Under the pieces are notes generated by a model. It did no database searches, was not told the origin of the DNA, and saw only the letters and a list, made by a program, of their open reading frames with translations. The position numbers were made by a program, and so were the translations under genes. A stretch of 64,000 bases of DNA, taken from NCBI GenBank assembly GCA_026707945.1, contig JAPOVV010000097.1:1-64000 (forward strand). Direction: 5' to 3'. The number at the start of each line of letters is the position of its first letter. Position 1 is the stretch's first letter. This DNA is from Gammaproteobacteria bacterium. GTDB lineage: Bacteria > Pseudomonadota > Gammaproteobacteria > Pseudomonadales > Azotimanducaceae. Shown here piece after piece: positions 29,686-38,141 of this stretch.

Positions 29686-30411
29686 ATGAGTTGTCCTAGT
29701 ATGCTTGAACAAATTCACGCTGTCATTGTTCATTACGACGAATCGAATATGGGTGAGCTCGACTCAGACGAACTAAGTTCAAATTTTGGCTTGCGAATGC
29801 GTCGCAGTGAGAGTTGGTCCGATCATGCAAATGATTCAATGTCAGAAGCTGACTATGACAGTGCATTCTTGTTTTACTGGATCGCATTCAATGCTTTGTA
29901 CTCCGATGAGAGCTCGATCGACGTACCTCGAAATGGATCGGAATCTCATAAGAGTGAACGTGATCTTCAAAGAAAATTCATCGAGAAAGTCCACCGATGC
30001 GACAAACAAAACGGCTATTTGCATAAGTTTCTATGGGACGAATATTCGAACTCTATTAGAAATCTGCTGGATAACGAGTTCATATTTGGCATCTACTGGC
30101 GTGACATTAGAGAAAACCCAGAGGAGTCACGCTGGGCAGAGAAAATGCGCTCCGCAAGCCGTTCTGCGCTTCAATCTTTGAAAGACGAGGGTTCCGTCGC
30201 AAAGTTGTTGAGCATCGTATTCGAGCGACTAAACGTCTTGCGAAATCAGCTAGCGCATGGCAGCTCTACGTACCGTGGAAGTCTCAATCGTGATCAAGTG
30301 AAAACTGGCGCGACATTTATGCACAAGGTCGTACCGATTATTCAGCAGATTTTCCGTGGCAATCCTGATGTTGATTGGGGCGTTCCCCCCTACCCACCTC
30401 TGAATCGATAA
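29686..30411 (+). CDS. Orphan HEPN-domain protein
   Basis: About 241 residues, mostly helical and acidic at the N-terminus. The C-terminal part carries the HEPN signature R-N-x-x-x-H as RNQLAH at residues 186-191, preceded by a helix (LLSIVFERLNVL) and followed by a serine/threonine-rich segment. HEPN domains with this motif are often metal-independent RNases in toxin-antitoxin or defence systems, but non-catalytic ones exist. No MntA/MNT nucleotidyltransferase or other obvious antitoxin is adjacent. The start is uncertain: ATG at 29686 is chosen; ATG at 29701 or an upstream 29620 start inside the methyltransferase gene are alternatives. Confidence 0.65.
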   Translation: MSCPSMLEQIHAVIVHYDESNMGELDSDELSSNFGLRMRRSESWSDHANDSMSEADYDSAFLFYWIAFNALYSDESSIDVPRNGSESHKSERDLQRKFIEKVHRCDKQNGYLHKFLWDEYSNSIRNLLDNEFIFGIYWRDIRENPEESRWAEKMRSASRSALQSLKDEGSVAKLLSIVFERLNVLRNQLAHGSSTYRGSLNRDQVKTGATFMHKVVPIIQQIFRGNPDVDWGVPPYPPLNR

Positions 30412-30436
30412 GTACGTCGAGATTGAGTTCGAAAGA

Positions 30437-30470
30437 GTGTGCGGCTTGGTCAATTTACCACGCCGCTCAC
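30437..30470. terminator. Imperfect stem-loop between convergent genes
   Basis: Arms GTGTGCGGC (30437-30445) and GCCGCTCAC (30462-30470) pair with one mismatch, and the loop itself has short GGT/ACC pairing. It lies between the ends of the HEPN gene and the crotonase gene, where a bidirectional terminator would be expected. No clear T run follows on either strand, so factor-independent termination is not certain. Confidence 0.4.
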
Positions 30471-30478
30471 AGGATCAA

Positions 30479-31435
30479 CTATTCCTTGTAGGTATCCATT
30501 TCTCGGAACGGACCGTCGCGCCAATCAACAGCGGAACGGAAACCTAGCTCGCCGACCTTGTCTTGCCAAGCATAGCTGAATCCAGTCATTTGACCAGCGG
30601 CATCTAGGTCTGTGCTTGAACGGACGGATGAATAGATGCCCATGTTCTCATAGAACCTGTTCATGTTGAGCTTGAGAATGGCGAGATGGTCTGCTGACAT
30701 GATGGCGAGCCGGTCCGCGAAGGCGATCGTTCGTTCTTCTAGTTCTTCTTTCGGCCAAGCGTAGTTCACCATACCTATTCGCTCCGCTTCAACGCCTGAT
30801 ACGTTTTCGCCGGTGTAGTAAAGCTCTTTTGCTTTTCGCATCCCGATGACCAAAGGCCATATCACGCCAGTTCGCGAAGTGCCGAGCCCTCGTAATCCTG
30901 GATGACCGAGTTGTGCATCCTCTGCAACGCAAACAAGGTCCGCCATCATGCAAAGCTCACAACCGCCAGCAATCGCGTATCCGTTCACTTGCGCGATCGT
31001 GACTTTCGCCATGTTCCAGAAATACATGTGAATATCGGTGATTTGTTGCATACCTGTTCGAATGCCCATCACGAGCCGACGTCCTTTGTCATCGACACTC
31101 TTGTGTCGCCGAACCACACCATCGGCTCCGCGCCCGCCCGATGGCGTCAAGTCGTAACCAGATGAAAACGCCCGTTCCGTCCCGCGCACAATGATTACGC
31201 GAATCGAATCATCAGCTTCCATGTCATGGAGCACGTCGTTGAGTTCGAACAGGAGTTCCTGCGAAAGCGCGTTTAGCTTCTCGGGTCTATGTAACTGAAT
31301 TCGACCGACACGCCCGTCGGTACCGACGCGGTCAATAATCAGGTTTTCATAGTTGTCGTAATCAGGCAAGAGGTCACTCCTGTATTGCTTGACCACCTGC
31401 TCGTGACTTGCGAAAAGCAGGCGGAAGTCGTTCAA
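30479..31435 (-). CDS. Enoyl-CoA hydratase/isomerase (crotonase) family protein
   Basis: A 318-residue crotonase-fold protein acting on an acyl-CoA thioester. The oxyanion-hole segments are present (AFSSGYDLTP and VNGYAIAGGCELCMMADL). The glutamate of GGCEL, equivalent to Glu144 of rat mitochondrial hydratase, is kept, but the second catalytic glutamate (Glu164, in a PEI-type motif) is replaced: here the segment reads LGHPGLRGLGT. Simple hydratase activity is therefore doubtful, and an isomerase, hydrolase or C-C lyase role is possible. The start is TTG at 31435, with a longer N-terminus than usual. It is divergent from the Fe-S aldo/keto reductase gene. Confidence 0.82.
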   Translation of the reverse strand: MNDFRLLFASHEQVVKQYRSDLLPDYDNYENLIIDRVGTDGRVGRIQLHRPEKLNALSQELLFELNDVLHDMEADDSIRVIIVRGTERAFSSGYDLTPSGGRGADGVVRRHKSVDDKGRRLVMGIRTGMQQITDIHMYFWNMAKVTIAQVNGYAIAGGCELCMMADLVCVAEDAQLGHPGLRGLGTSRTGVIWPLVIGMRKAKELYYTGENVSGVEAERIGMVNYAWPKEELEERTIAFADRLAIMSADHLAILKLNMNRFYENMGIYSSVRSSTDLDAAGQMTGFSYAWQDKVGELGFRSAVDWRDGPFREMDTYKE

Positions 31436-31494
31436 TTGTCGGGTGCGTATGTTAGTCGTAGCATCTCACGCCCCTTTCACCGAGGAACAACACC

Positions 31495-32727
31495 ATGCCG
31501 AAGCCAGTTGAAACCAATCGCCGCGAGTTTCTAAGGTGGTCCGCTGCTACGGGAATAGCCGGAACAGCCGCCTCCGTAGCGCCAGGGATTCAAGCGGCCG
31601 GCGTCGCTCTTCCGTTCACGGTTCAGTCGTATCACCGCTTAGGTCGTACCGAACTTGAGATATCGGATATCTCAATGGGCACGAGCAATTTGCGCACCGG
31701 ACAGGAGAGTTTGGTTCATTTTGCGCTGGATAAAGGGATTAATTACTTCGATTCCGCGCATAGCTACACGCGTGGACAGTCGGAAACCACGTTAGGCAAT
31801 GCCCTTAAGGGAATGCGAGAGGATGTTTACATCGTCTCCAAAGCAGTAACGAAGGCTGACGCATCGGTTGAGTGGCTGATGAATCATCTGGAAACGTCGC
31901 TTCGACGTTTACAGACGGACTATGTCGATGTTTACATGTGTCACGCTGTTAATGAAGTCGAACGTATTTCCTCCGAGTCGTGGAATGAGTTCATTGCGCG
32001 TGCGAAAGATCAAGGGAAAATCAGATTCTCAGGCGTCTCAGGACACGCTGGTTATCTGGATAAGTGCTTAACCTACGCGTTTGATCAGGACATGGCCGAT
32101 GTTATCCTGGTCGCGTACAACTTCGGTGAAGATCCGGCTTTCTATGAGAAGCTGGTCAAGCGTTTTGACATGGTCGCGCTTCAACCGAAACTACCTACGC
32201 TACTCGAACGAGCGAAGGAACTTGATGTCGGTGTAACCGTTATGAAAACGCTTCGAGGTGCACGTCTGAACGACATGCGGCCTTATGAAACAACGAACGG
32301 AACATATGCTCAAGCTGCGCTTCGATGGGTGCTCACCAATCACAATGTCGACGCAGCAGTGATCACGATGTCGTCCGAACCACAAGTCATCGAATTCCTT
32401 GGTGCGTCAGGATCAGAACGCCTTGAAGCGAGCGACTTACGGCTTCTTGACCAGTACGCCTCACTGAATAGCAATACCTATTGTCGCCCTCTGTGTAACG
32501 ATTGCTATAGTTCCTGTCCATACAACGTCGAAGTCGGCGAGGTACTGCGAACGCGCATGTACGCAGTCGATTACGGTGACGTCGGTTATGCTCGTGACGA
32601 GTACGCGATGTTGACCAATGATGCGAGTGCGTGTGTTGGATGTAGCGGCGCGCCTTGTCAAAATGCGTGTACCTACGGTCTCAATATCGCGGAACTTTGC
32701 GATTCGACGCACGAACTTCTAGCGTAG
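31495..32727 (+). CDS. Tat-exported aldo/keto reductase with C-terminal Fe-S cysteines
   Basis: A 410-residue protein. The N-terminus carries a twin-arginine signal (NRREFLRWSAATG) and an AxA-like cleavage region, so it is probably folded in the cytoplasm and exported. The aldo/keto reductase barrel follows with the tetrad residues visible: aspartate and tyrosine in YFDSAHSYTRG, lysine in VSKAVTK and histidine in VYMCHAVNE. The last ~80 residues have two cysteine groups, CRPLCNDCYSSCPY and CVGCSGAPCQNAC, consistent with two iron-sulphur clusters. Twelve bases separate it from larC, so it probably opens the lar operon. Confidence 0.85.
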   Translation: MPKPVETNRREFLRWSAATGIAGTAASVAPGIQAAGVALPFTVQSYHRLGRTELEISDISMGTSNLRTGQESLVHFALDKGINYFDSAHSYTRGQSETTLGNALKGMREDVYIVSKAVTKADASVEWLMNHLETSLRRLQTDYVDVYMCHAVNEVERISSESWNEFIARAKDQGKIRFSGVSGHAGYLDKCLTYAFDQDMADVILVAYNFGEDPAFYEKLVKRFDMVALQPKLPTLLERAKELDVGVTVMKTLRGARLNDMRPYETTNGTYAQAALRWVLTNHNVDAAVITMSSEPQVIEFLGASGSERLEASDLRLLDQYASLNSNTYCRPLCNDCYSSCPYNVEVGEVLRTRMYAVDYGDVGYARDEYAMLTNDASACVGCSGAPCQNACTYGLNIAELCDSTHELLA

Positions 32728-32739
32728 TGCTAACTCGTC

Positions 32740-33933
32740 ATGCCGAAAGATTTACTCTATGAGTGTTTCAGCGGCATGGCGGGCGACATGCATCTTGGCG
32801 GTATGCTTGACTTGGGCGTACCACACGCCCATCTCCTAGCCGAACTATCCAAACTCGGGCTTGACGATGAGTATCAAGTCGAGGTTGAACAAAGGAAGAA
32901 AATGGGTATCGCTGGTACCCATGTGTCTGTCAATCTCACCCATACCAAAGATCAGGCGCGCGGTTTAGGGGAGATTAAGAACCTAATCGATGCGTCCGAA
33001 CTCGATCAGGGCGCTAAAGAACGTGCAACAAGCATGTTTGAGTTGCTCGCGAATGCCGAAGCACAAGTCCACGCGATATCAGTGGAAAAGGTCCATTTTC
33101 ATGAAGTAGGTGCTGTGGACGCCATCGTTGATATTGTGGGAGCTGCAATCTGCCTCGAGTATTTGGCTCCCAGTCGGGTTTACTGCTCGAACGTGGAATT
33201 GGGGTCAGGGATGGTGAAGTGCGCGCACGGGTTGATGCCAGTTCCTGCACCTGCGACTGCGCTCCTATTAGAAGGCTACCCGACTACCCGTGGGAACGTC
33301 GATGGTGAAGCAACAACGCCAACTGGTGCAACCATTCTTGCACACGCCGTTGATCACTGGGTTAGTCCAAACGTCTTCAAGGCATCGAGGACGGCATATG
33401 GTGTCGGCACGAAAGATTTCAGACGACCCAACGTGGTACGGATGTCGATCGGAGAGGTACAAGCGGGAATCGAAACGGAATCGAATATATGTATCGAATG
33501 CAACATCGATGATATGACGCCTGAAGCTTATGAGCCGTTGAGTGAACGGCTCTTCTCTCTCGGTGCCAAGGACGTTTTCTATACGCCAATCGTGATGAAG
33601 AAGTCTCGACCCGGCACGAAATTGTCGGTACTCACCATGCACGATCTCAAAGACGAGATCATCCAATGCATCTTGCAGAACTCGACGACAATCGGTGTCC
33701 GCGAATGGGCGGTTGGGAAATCGATGCTTCCACGAAAACTAGAGACAATCGTTACCTCACTCGGCGCAGTACGTGTGAAGATTGTCACGCTCCCCGATGG
33801 ATCGCGTCGATGGAAGGCGGAGCACGACGACGTGAGCGAAATTGCGAAACAGCGAAATCTGAGTTACCTAGTTGCTCGAGCGGAGATCGATCGAGCGATT
33901 GACTCCCAAATAGGTGACATCGATGGCCATTGA
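32740..33933 (+). CDS. larC: Nickel insertion protein LarC (nickel-pincer cofactor synthesis)
   Basis: A 397-residue cytoplasmic protein that inserts nickel into the dithiolated pyridinium nucleotide to complete the nickel-pincer cofactor (NPN) used by lactate racemase LarA. Recognised by the N-terminus (YECFSGMAGDMHLGGMLDLGV), the HFHEVGAVDAIVDIVGAA block, the PVPAPATALLLEGYP segment and the C-terminal NIDDMTPEAYE region. In Lactobacillus plantarum LarC arises by programmed frameshifting of two ORFs; here it is a single uninterrupted frame. It overlaps the start of larB by 11 bases. Confidence 0.94.
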   Translation: MPKDLLYECFSGMAGDMHLGGMLDLGVPHAHLLAELSKLGLDDEYQVEVEQRKKMGIAGTHVSVNLTHTKDQARGLGEIKNLIDASELDQGAKERATSMFELLANAEAQVHAISVEKVHFHEVGAVDAIVDIVGAAICLEYLAPSRVYCSNVELGSGMVKCAHGLMPVPAPATALLLEGYPTTRGNVDGEATTPTGATILAHAVDHWVSPNVFKASRTAYGVGTKDFRRPNVVRMSIGEVQAGIETESNICIECNIDDMTPEAYEPLSERLFSLGAKDVFYTPIVMKKSRPGTKLSVLTMHDLKDEIIQCILQNSTTIGVREWAVGKSMLPRKLETIVTSLGAVRVKIVTLPDGSRRWKAEHDDVSEIAKQRNLSYLVARAEIDRAIDSQIGDIDGH

Positions 33934-34660
33934 AGGAATTCTCAAAGCTTTCAAAGAAGGACGACTTGACTTAGACGAGGCGAAGACACAGATTTCGTCG
34001 AGCTATTTTGAGGAGATTGAAGGTACGACGATTGATCACTCCCGTCAAGCGCGGACTGGTCAAGCCGAAGTCATCTTTGCTCAATCCAAGACGACGCCTC
34101 AAGTGCTGTCTGCGTTCAAGCGGATCGCAGACAACGGTAACAATGTACTTGCAACACGGGTACGTGAAGAAGCAGGGGAAGCATTACAGGCCGAATTTCC
34201 AGATCTAGCCTACTCTGAAACGGCAAATTTGGCGTCGCTCGTTATTAACGAACCCGAACGGTTGACAACCCCGATTGGCGTGATCACGGCAGGAACTAGC
34301 GATTTAAGCGTTGCGGAGGAAGCAGCACTTACCGCGGAGTTCTACGGTAGCCCCGTCCTTAGAATTAATGATGTCGGCGTCGCCGGAATTCATCGCCTTT
34401 TCGCACGACTCGAAGAGATTAAGACCTGCCGAACCTTGGTCGTTGTTGCTGGCATGGAAGGCGCTCTACCTAGTGTGGTCGGAGGTCTTGTGGCTAAACC
34501 TGTCATCGCGGTCCCGACTTCGATCGGCTATGGTGCCTCATTCAACGGATTGGCGGCGTTACTAGGTATGCTCAACAGCTGCGCGTCCGGCGTCAGCGTT
34601 GTGAATATCGACAATGGATTTGGGGCTGGCTTTCAAGCACATAGAATCAATCAATTGTGA
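33923..34660 (+). CDS. larB: Pyridinium-3,5-biscarboxylic acid mononucleotide synthase LarB
   Basis: About 245 residues. Carboxylates and hydrolyses nicotinic acid adenine dinucleotide as the first step of nickel-pincer cofactor synthesis. The C-terminal half resembles PurE (AIR carboxylase), with VITAGTSDLSVAEEAALTAE, VVVAGMEGALPSVVGGLV and PTSIGYGASFNGLAALLGML. The start is ATG at 33923 with AGGTG six bases upstream; a GTG at 33914 would add three residues. The stop overlaps the GTG start of larE (GTGA). The three larC, larB and larE genes are thus translationally linked. Confidence 0.95.
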   Translation: MAIEGILKAFKEGRLDLDEAKTQISSSYFEEIEGTTIDHSRQARTGQAEVIFAQSKTTPQVLSAFKRIADNGNNVLATRVREEAGEALQAEFPDLAYSETANLASLVINEPERLTTPIGVITAGTSDLSVAEEAALTAEFYGSPVLRINDVGVAGIHRLFARLEEIKTCRTLVVVAGMEGALPSVVGGLVAKPVIAVPTSIGYGASFNGLAALLGMLNSCASGVSVVNIDNGFGAGFQAHRINQL

Positions 34661-35499
34661 ATACCGTGAACACACTTCCCGACTCTCTCTCTGAGAAACA
34701 CGAATCTATTCGAGTGAGCATTCGCGATATGGAACGTGTGATTGTTGCTTTCTCTGGCGGCGTTGACAGTTCACTGGTTGCGCACATCGCCAATCAGGTA
34801 CTTGGTGAAAATGCACTGGCCGTTACGTCTGCTAGTTCAAGTCTCAAGAGAAGCGACCTACAACTGACGAAGGACCTTGCTCAAAAATGGGGTCTGCGTC
34901 ACGAGGTGATCATCACCGACGAATTGCAAAAGAGCGAATACCGCGCAAATCCGGTAAATCGTTGCTTCCACTGTAAAACTTCCTTGTATACGAGCCTCGA
35001 GCAACTCGCGCAGGATCGTGGATACAAGATCGTCCTCAATGGTACTAACGTTGACGACCTAGGTGATCATCGGCCAGGCTTGATCGCCGCAAAGAACTTC
35101 GATGTACGCTCTCCGTTGTGCGACGCAGGTATGACGAAGACTGAAATCAGGGTATTGGCCGCTCACCTAGGTATGGATAACGCCGACAAACCGCAGGCGG
35201 CTTGTCTATCGAGCCGCGTCCCGTATGGCTCGCATATTACGGAGTCGATACTGAAGCAGATCGAGAGTGCGGAAACAGTTCTCGAAAGTTACGGCATTCG
35301 ACAGTACCGAGTTCGACACCACGACGATGTCGCGCGATTGGAAATAGATAAATCCGAAATGCACGTTGTCATGGACAACGCAGACGAGATTCAAGCAAAG
35401 ATCAAGGCTTGTGGATATCGGTATGTGGCGATGGAATTGGGCGGATTTCGCAGTGGTTCGTTAAACGATGGCTTGATTAACGTCGTCGAAGCCCGCTGA
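34657..35499 (+). CDS. larE: Sulfur-donating transferase LarE (sacrificial cysteine type)
   Basis: A 280-residue PP-loop enzyme that adenylates the biscarboxylate intermediate and donates sulphur to form the dithiolated pincer ligand. The ATP-binding loop is VAFSGGVDSSLVAH near residues 30-43. The cysteine that serves as sacrificial sulphur donor in the Lactobacillus enzyme is present (C183 in AACLSSR), so this looks like the single-cysteine, non-catalytic type rather than the Fe-S type. The start is GTG overlapping the larB stop. Downstream, an imperfect hairpin at 35512-35530 lies in the 109-base gap before the MFS gene. No larA homologue is in the window. Confidence 0.95.
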   Translation: MNTVNTLPDSLSEKHESIRVSIRDMERVIVAFSGGVDSSLVAHIANQVLGENALAVTSASSSLKRSDLQLTKDLAQKWGLRHEVIITDELQKSEYRANPVNRCFHCKTSLYTSLEQLAQDRGYKIVLNGTNVDDLGDHRPGLIAAKNFDVRSPLCDAGMTKTEIRVLAAHLGMDNADKPQAACLSSRVPYGSHITESILKQIESAETVLESYGIRQYRVRHHDDVARLEIDKSEMHVVMDNADEIQAKIKACGYRYVAMELGGFRSGSLNDGLINVVEAR

Positions 35500-35608
35500 C
35501 CACATTGCGTTGAGGCGTCTGACGCACCTCTAGCGCTACTCCTAAAATCGTCGCTCGTTTCTGATAGAGACTTGCTTCTCACCATGTCGAGCTCGCTAAG
35601 GCTGTTAC

Positions 35609-36913
35609 TTGCTCGCGCTTAGCGAACGATTTAATAAGACGTTCCGTCCTCAAGGCAAGATCTTTCACGGCTGGTGGATAGTCCTCTCCGCAGCCGGTAT
35701 TCAGTTCACCTCCGGGCTCTTCTGGATGCACTCATACGGTGCCTACGTAGTGCTACTTCAAGAAGAATTTGCGTGGAGCGCAGCAATCGTATCAGGAGCG
35801 TTTGCTCTTACGCGTGTCGAGAGCGGATTACTTGGACCCATTCAAGGCTGGCTCACCGATCGCTTTGGTCCGAAACTGATCCTCATTCTCGGCAATCTTT
35901 TATTCGGCATCAGCTTCATGCTTCTGGCGCTCGTCGATTCCGTGTGGAGTTTCTACGCAGTGTTTGTTCTCATTGCAGTCGGTGGCAGCTTGGGCGGTTT
36001 CGCGACTGCGATGGTGTCAATCGTACATTGGTTTCGACGTCACAGATCGAAGGCTGTGGCTGGTTCGCAGCTTGGGTTTTCCCTGGGCGGATTGGCAGTA
36101 CCGATGCTCACTTTAGTCTTGCAATGGGTTGGATGGCGTTGGACGGCAGTTCTATCAGGTTTATTCATTCTGGTAGTTACGACCCCGCTCTCGTTGGTGA
36201 TGCGCCACTCACCGCAGGAAATTGGCGAACAACCCGATGGGATCCCCATCCGTGAACCAGTGTCGCTACGTCAAGCGTTATCGCCAATGCGATTCACTAC
36301 CCGTCAAGCACTGTGGACGCGCTCGTTCTGGTTCCTAGCTATCGGTCACGGGGTGGCATTGTTGACGGTATCTGCCGTCATGGTGCATTTGTTGCCACAC
36401 CTTACGCGCAGTCTCGGCTTTTCCTTGACGTATGCCAGCACATTTCTTCCGCTTATGTTCATCTGTCAAGTGGTGGGACAGCTCATTGGTGGCTTACTTG
36501 GTGACCGCTTCGACAAGCGACTGTTGTGCACCGGTTGTTTAATCTCCCACGCATGTTCGATGTTCTTCGTGGCATTTGCTGAGAACGTACTCATGGTGGT
36601 TGTATTTACGTTGTTACATGGATTTGCTTGGGGGATCCGTGCGCCGTTACTAGTGTCATTACGTGCCGATTACTTCGGAGCTCAGATATTCGGCCGAATC
36701 CTCGGTTTCACATCGATGATCACCATGATCGGAATGACCATCGGTCCATTGCTTGTCGGGATCCTGTACGACAAGTACGAGAATTACTGGATCGGATTTA
36801 CGTGGATAGGTGTACTCGCCTTAGTTGGTTCCGTATTTTTCTTTCTAGCGAAGCCACCGGTGCCAGTTCATCAACCTGCGCCATCGATATCAGAGAAGGC
36901 AAGCAAACGATGA
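35609..36913 (+). CDS. MFS transporter, monocarboxylate/oxalate-formate-like
   Basis: A 434-residue carrier with about 12 membrane helices. The N-terminal HGWWIVLSAAGIQFTSGLFWMHSYGAY and the loop GPIQGWLTDRFGPKLILILG are typical of the oxalate/formate and monocarboxylate transporter branch of the MFS, and a second loop with the basic pattern LLGDRFDKRLLC occurs at mid-protein. The start is TTG at 35609; another site is possible. It may carry a 2-hydroxyacid or other monocarboxylate handled by the adjacent lar genes, but this is inference from position only. The stop overlaps the xthA start (ATGA). Confidence 0.85.
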   Translation: MLALSERFNKTFRPQGKIFHGWWIVLSAAGIQFTSGLFWMHSYGAYVVLLQEEFAWSAAIVSGAFALTRVESGLLGPIQGWLTDRFGPKLILILGNLLFGISFMLLALVDSVWSFYAVFVLIAVGGSLGGFATAMVSIVHWFRRHRSKAVAGSQLGFSLGGLAVPMLTLVLQWVGWRWTAVLSGLFILVVTTPLSLVMRHSPQEIGEQPDGIPIREPVSLRQALSPMRFTTRQALWTRSFWFLAIGHGVALLTVSAVMVHLLPHLTRSLGFSLTYASTFLPLMFICQVVGQLIGGLLGDRFDKRLLCTGCLISHACSMFFVAFAENVLMVVVFTLLHGFAWGIRAPLLVSLRADYFGAQIFGRILGFTSMITMIGMTIGPLLVGILYDKYENYWIGFTWIGVLALVGSVFFFLAKPPVPVHQPAPSISEKASKR

Positions 36914-37686
36914 GGATCATTTCTTGGAACGTGAACGGCTTGCGAGCTTGTGTAAAGAAGGGGTTTCACGAATTTCTTCAATCCAGTGGCGCCGACGTTT
37001 TATGTCTTCAGGAGGTGCGCGCTCTCCCTGAGCAACTCGACGAGCGTACGCTGAATCCACCGGGCTGGTACACCAGTTTCTTTCCCGCTGAACGCAAGGG
37101 TTACGCAGGTGTCGCGATTTTCTCTCGTGCGAAGCCAACTCGCGTTATTACGCGTCTTCCTGAAGAAGAATTCAATGTGGAAGGTCGCTTCATAGTGGCC
37201 AAATTTGGACGAATGTCAATTGCCTCGATTTACTTTCCAAAGGGTTCGGGACGTGACCGTGATAACAGCCGTGTGGCATATAAGTTAGCGTTCTACCAGA
37301 GCGCTGAGAGGGAACTAGAAAAGTTACGAACGACGGGTCCCACGTTCGTTTTAGGTGACTTCAATACTGCGCACACGGAGATCGACCTCGCCCGACCCAA
37401 GAGCAACATGAAAACGAGTGGCTTTCTACCAGAAGAACGCGCGGAATTTACGCGTTGGATAGAGAAAGGTTGGATTGATGTATTCCGTAAGCAGCATCCA
37501 GATGAGTCGGGACACTACACGTGGTGGCGTCAATGGGGTGGCGCGAAGGAAAACAACGTAGGCTGGCGAATCGACTATGTACTTGCTTCGAAATCAGCCG
37601 CAAAATCCGTGACCGATGCGTTTATTTGGCCGGAGGTCATCGGCAGCGATCACTGCCCGGTTGGAATCGATATAGGATCCGGCTGA
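36910..37686 (+). CDS. xthA: Exodeoxyribonuclease III
   Basis: A 258-residue AP endonuclease/3'-5' exonuclease for base excision repair. Family motifs in order: the N-terminal MRIISWNVNGLRAC, the metal glutamate in LCLQEVRA, the tyrosine-containing IASIYFPKGSG, LGDFNTAHTEIDLARP with the catalytic aspartate and asparagine, and the C-terminal GSDHCPVGIDI with the catalytic aspartate-histidine. The start is ATG at 36910, which overlaps the MFS stop; an open frame back to 36628 runs inside the MFS gene and is not family sequence. A bidirectional terminator-like hairpin follows. Confidence 0.95.
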   Translation: MRIISWNVNGLRACVKKGFHEFLQSSGADVLCLQEVRALPEQLDERTLNPPGWYTSFFPAERKGYAGVAIFSRAKPTRVITRLPEEEFNVEGRFIVAKFGRMSIASIYFPKGSGRDRDNSRVAYKLAFYQSAERELEKLRTTGPTFVLGDFNTAHTEIDLARPKSNMKTSGFLPEERAEFTRWIEKGWIDVFRKQHPDESGHYTWWRQWGGAKENNVGWRIDYVLASKSAAKSVTDAFIWPEVIGSDHCPVGIDIGSG

Positions 37687-37710
37687 AGAGTTCGGGTCAT
37701 TTAAAAAGAC

Positions 37711-37738
37711 AAAGCGGCAAAACGGAGTTTGCCGCTTT
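37711..37738 (-). terminator. Perfect 11-bp stem-loop, likely bidirectional terminator
   Basis: AAAGCGGCAAA (37711-37721) and TTTGCCGCTTT (37728-37738) pair perfectly around a 6-base loop. Read leftward, the hairpin is followed by GTCTTTTTAAA, a good terminator tail for the convergent basic-tailed gene; read rightward, it lies 25 bases after xthA, without a T run beyond its own arm. It separates the two convergent genes. Confidence 0.75.
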
Positions 37739-37757
37739 GGTAAGAATCCAGTGGAAG

Positions 37758-38141
37758 CTAAGCTTTCACTCGTCTTGCACTTGAACGACTTGGCGCACTA
37801 GCTTTTCCGTGTGTCACACGTTTCGGCGATGCTTTCATTGACACGCTCGCGGGTGAGCGAACACCGCGCTTCGAAGACGTTTTTGTTCGAATAGTGGACT
37901 TCGATTTCGTCGTAGCCGTTCTACGCTCAACTTTTTTCGGCTTCTTCTGCCAGCGAAGCGCAGGGCCGGTAAAGAACTGCTGTGCACGTTCTTGATCTCG
38001 TGCTAGTTCCTCGTCGCGTTTTTTCGCTTCTTGATAGCCTTTGCGAGTTCGCGGGAAATACTCCTGACAGAGCTTGCCATCAACCGACCTCGCGACGCGA
38101 TAACTTTGGTAGTTTCCTTGTTGGTGCTTGTAGACGCTCAT
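37758..38141 (-). CDS. Small protein with AP2-like N-terminus and basic histone-like tail
   Basis: A 127-residue protein, preceded by a strong ribosome-binding site (AAGGAG, five bases before ATG). The first ~50 residues (YQSYRVARSVDGKLCQEYFP, then a charged helix rich in K, E and R) recall the small AP2/integrase-type DNA-binding fold, though this is only a resemblance. Residues 65-127 are of low complexity: lysine, arginine, serine, threonine, alanine and proline with almost no acids, like histone H1-type tails. That makes nucleic-acid binding likely. No known bacterial nucleoid protein can be assigned. It converges on xthA. Confidence 0.65.
   Translation of the reverse strand: MSVYKHQQGNYQSYRVARSVDGKLCQEYFPRTRKGYQEAKKRDEELARDQERAQQFFTGPALRWQKKPKKVERRTATTKSKSTIRTKTSSKRGVRSPASVSMKASPKRVTHGKASAPSRSSARRVKA

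Noticed and set aside
31495-32727. The Fe-S aldo/keto reductase as a LarA replacement
   Set aside because: It has the reductase tetrad and Fe-S cysteines but none of the LarA histidine/lysine pattern needed to bind the pincer cofactor, so only an operon link is claimed.
36628-36909. N-terminal extension of the xthA frame
   Set aside because: It lies inside the MFS gene in another frame; exonuclease III begins at the ATGA overlap with MRIISWNVNGLRA.
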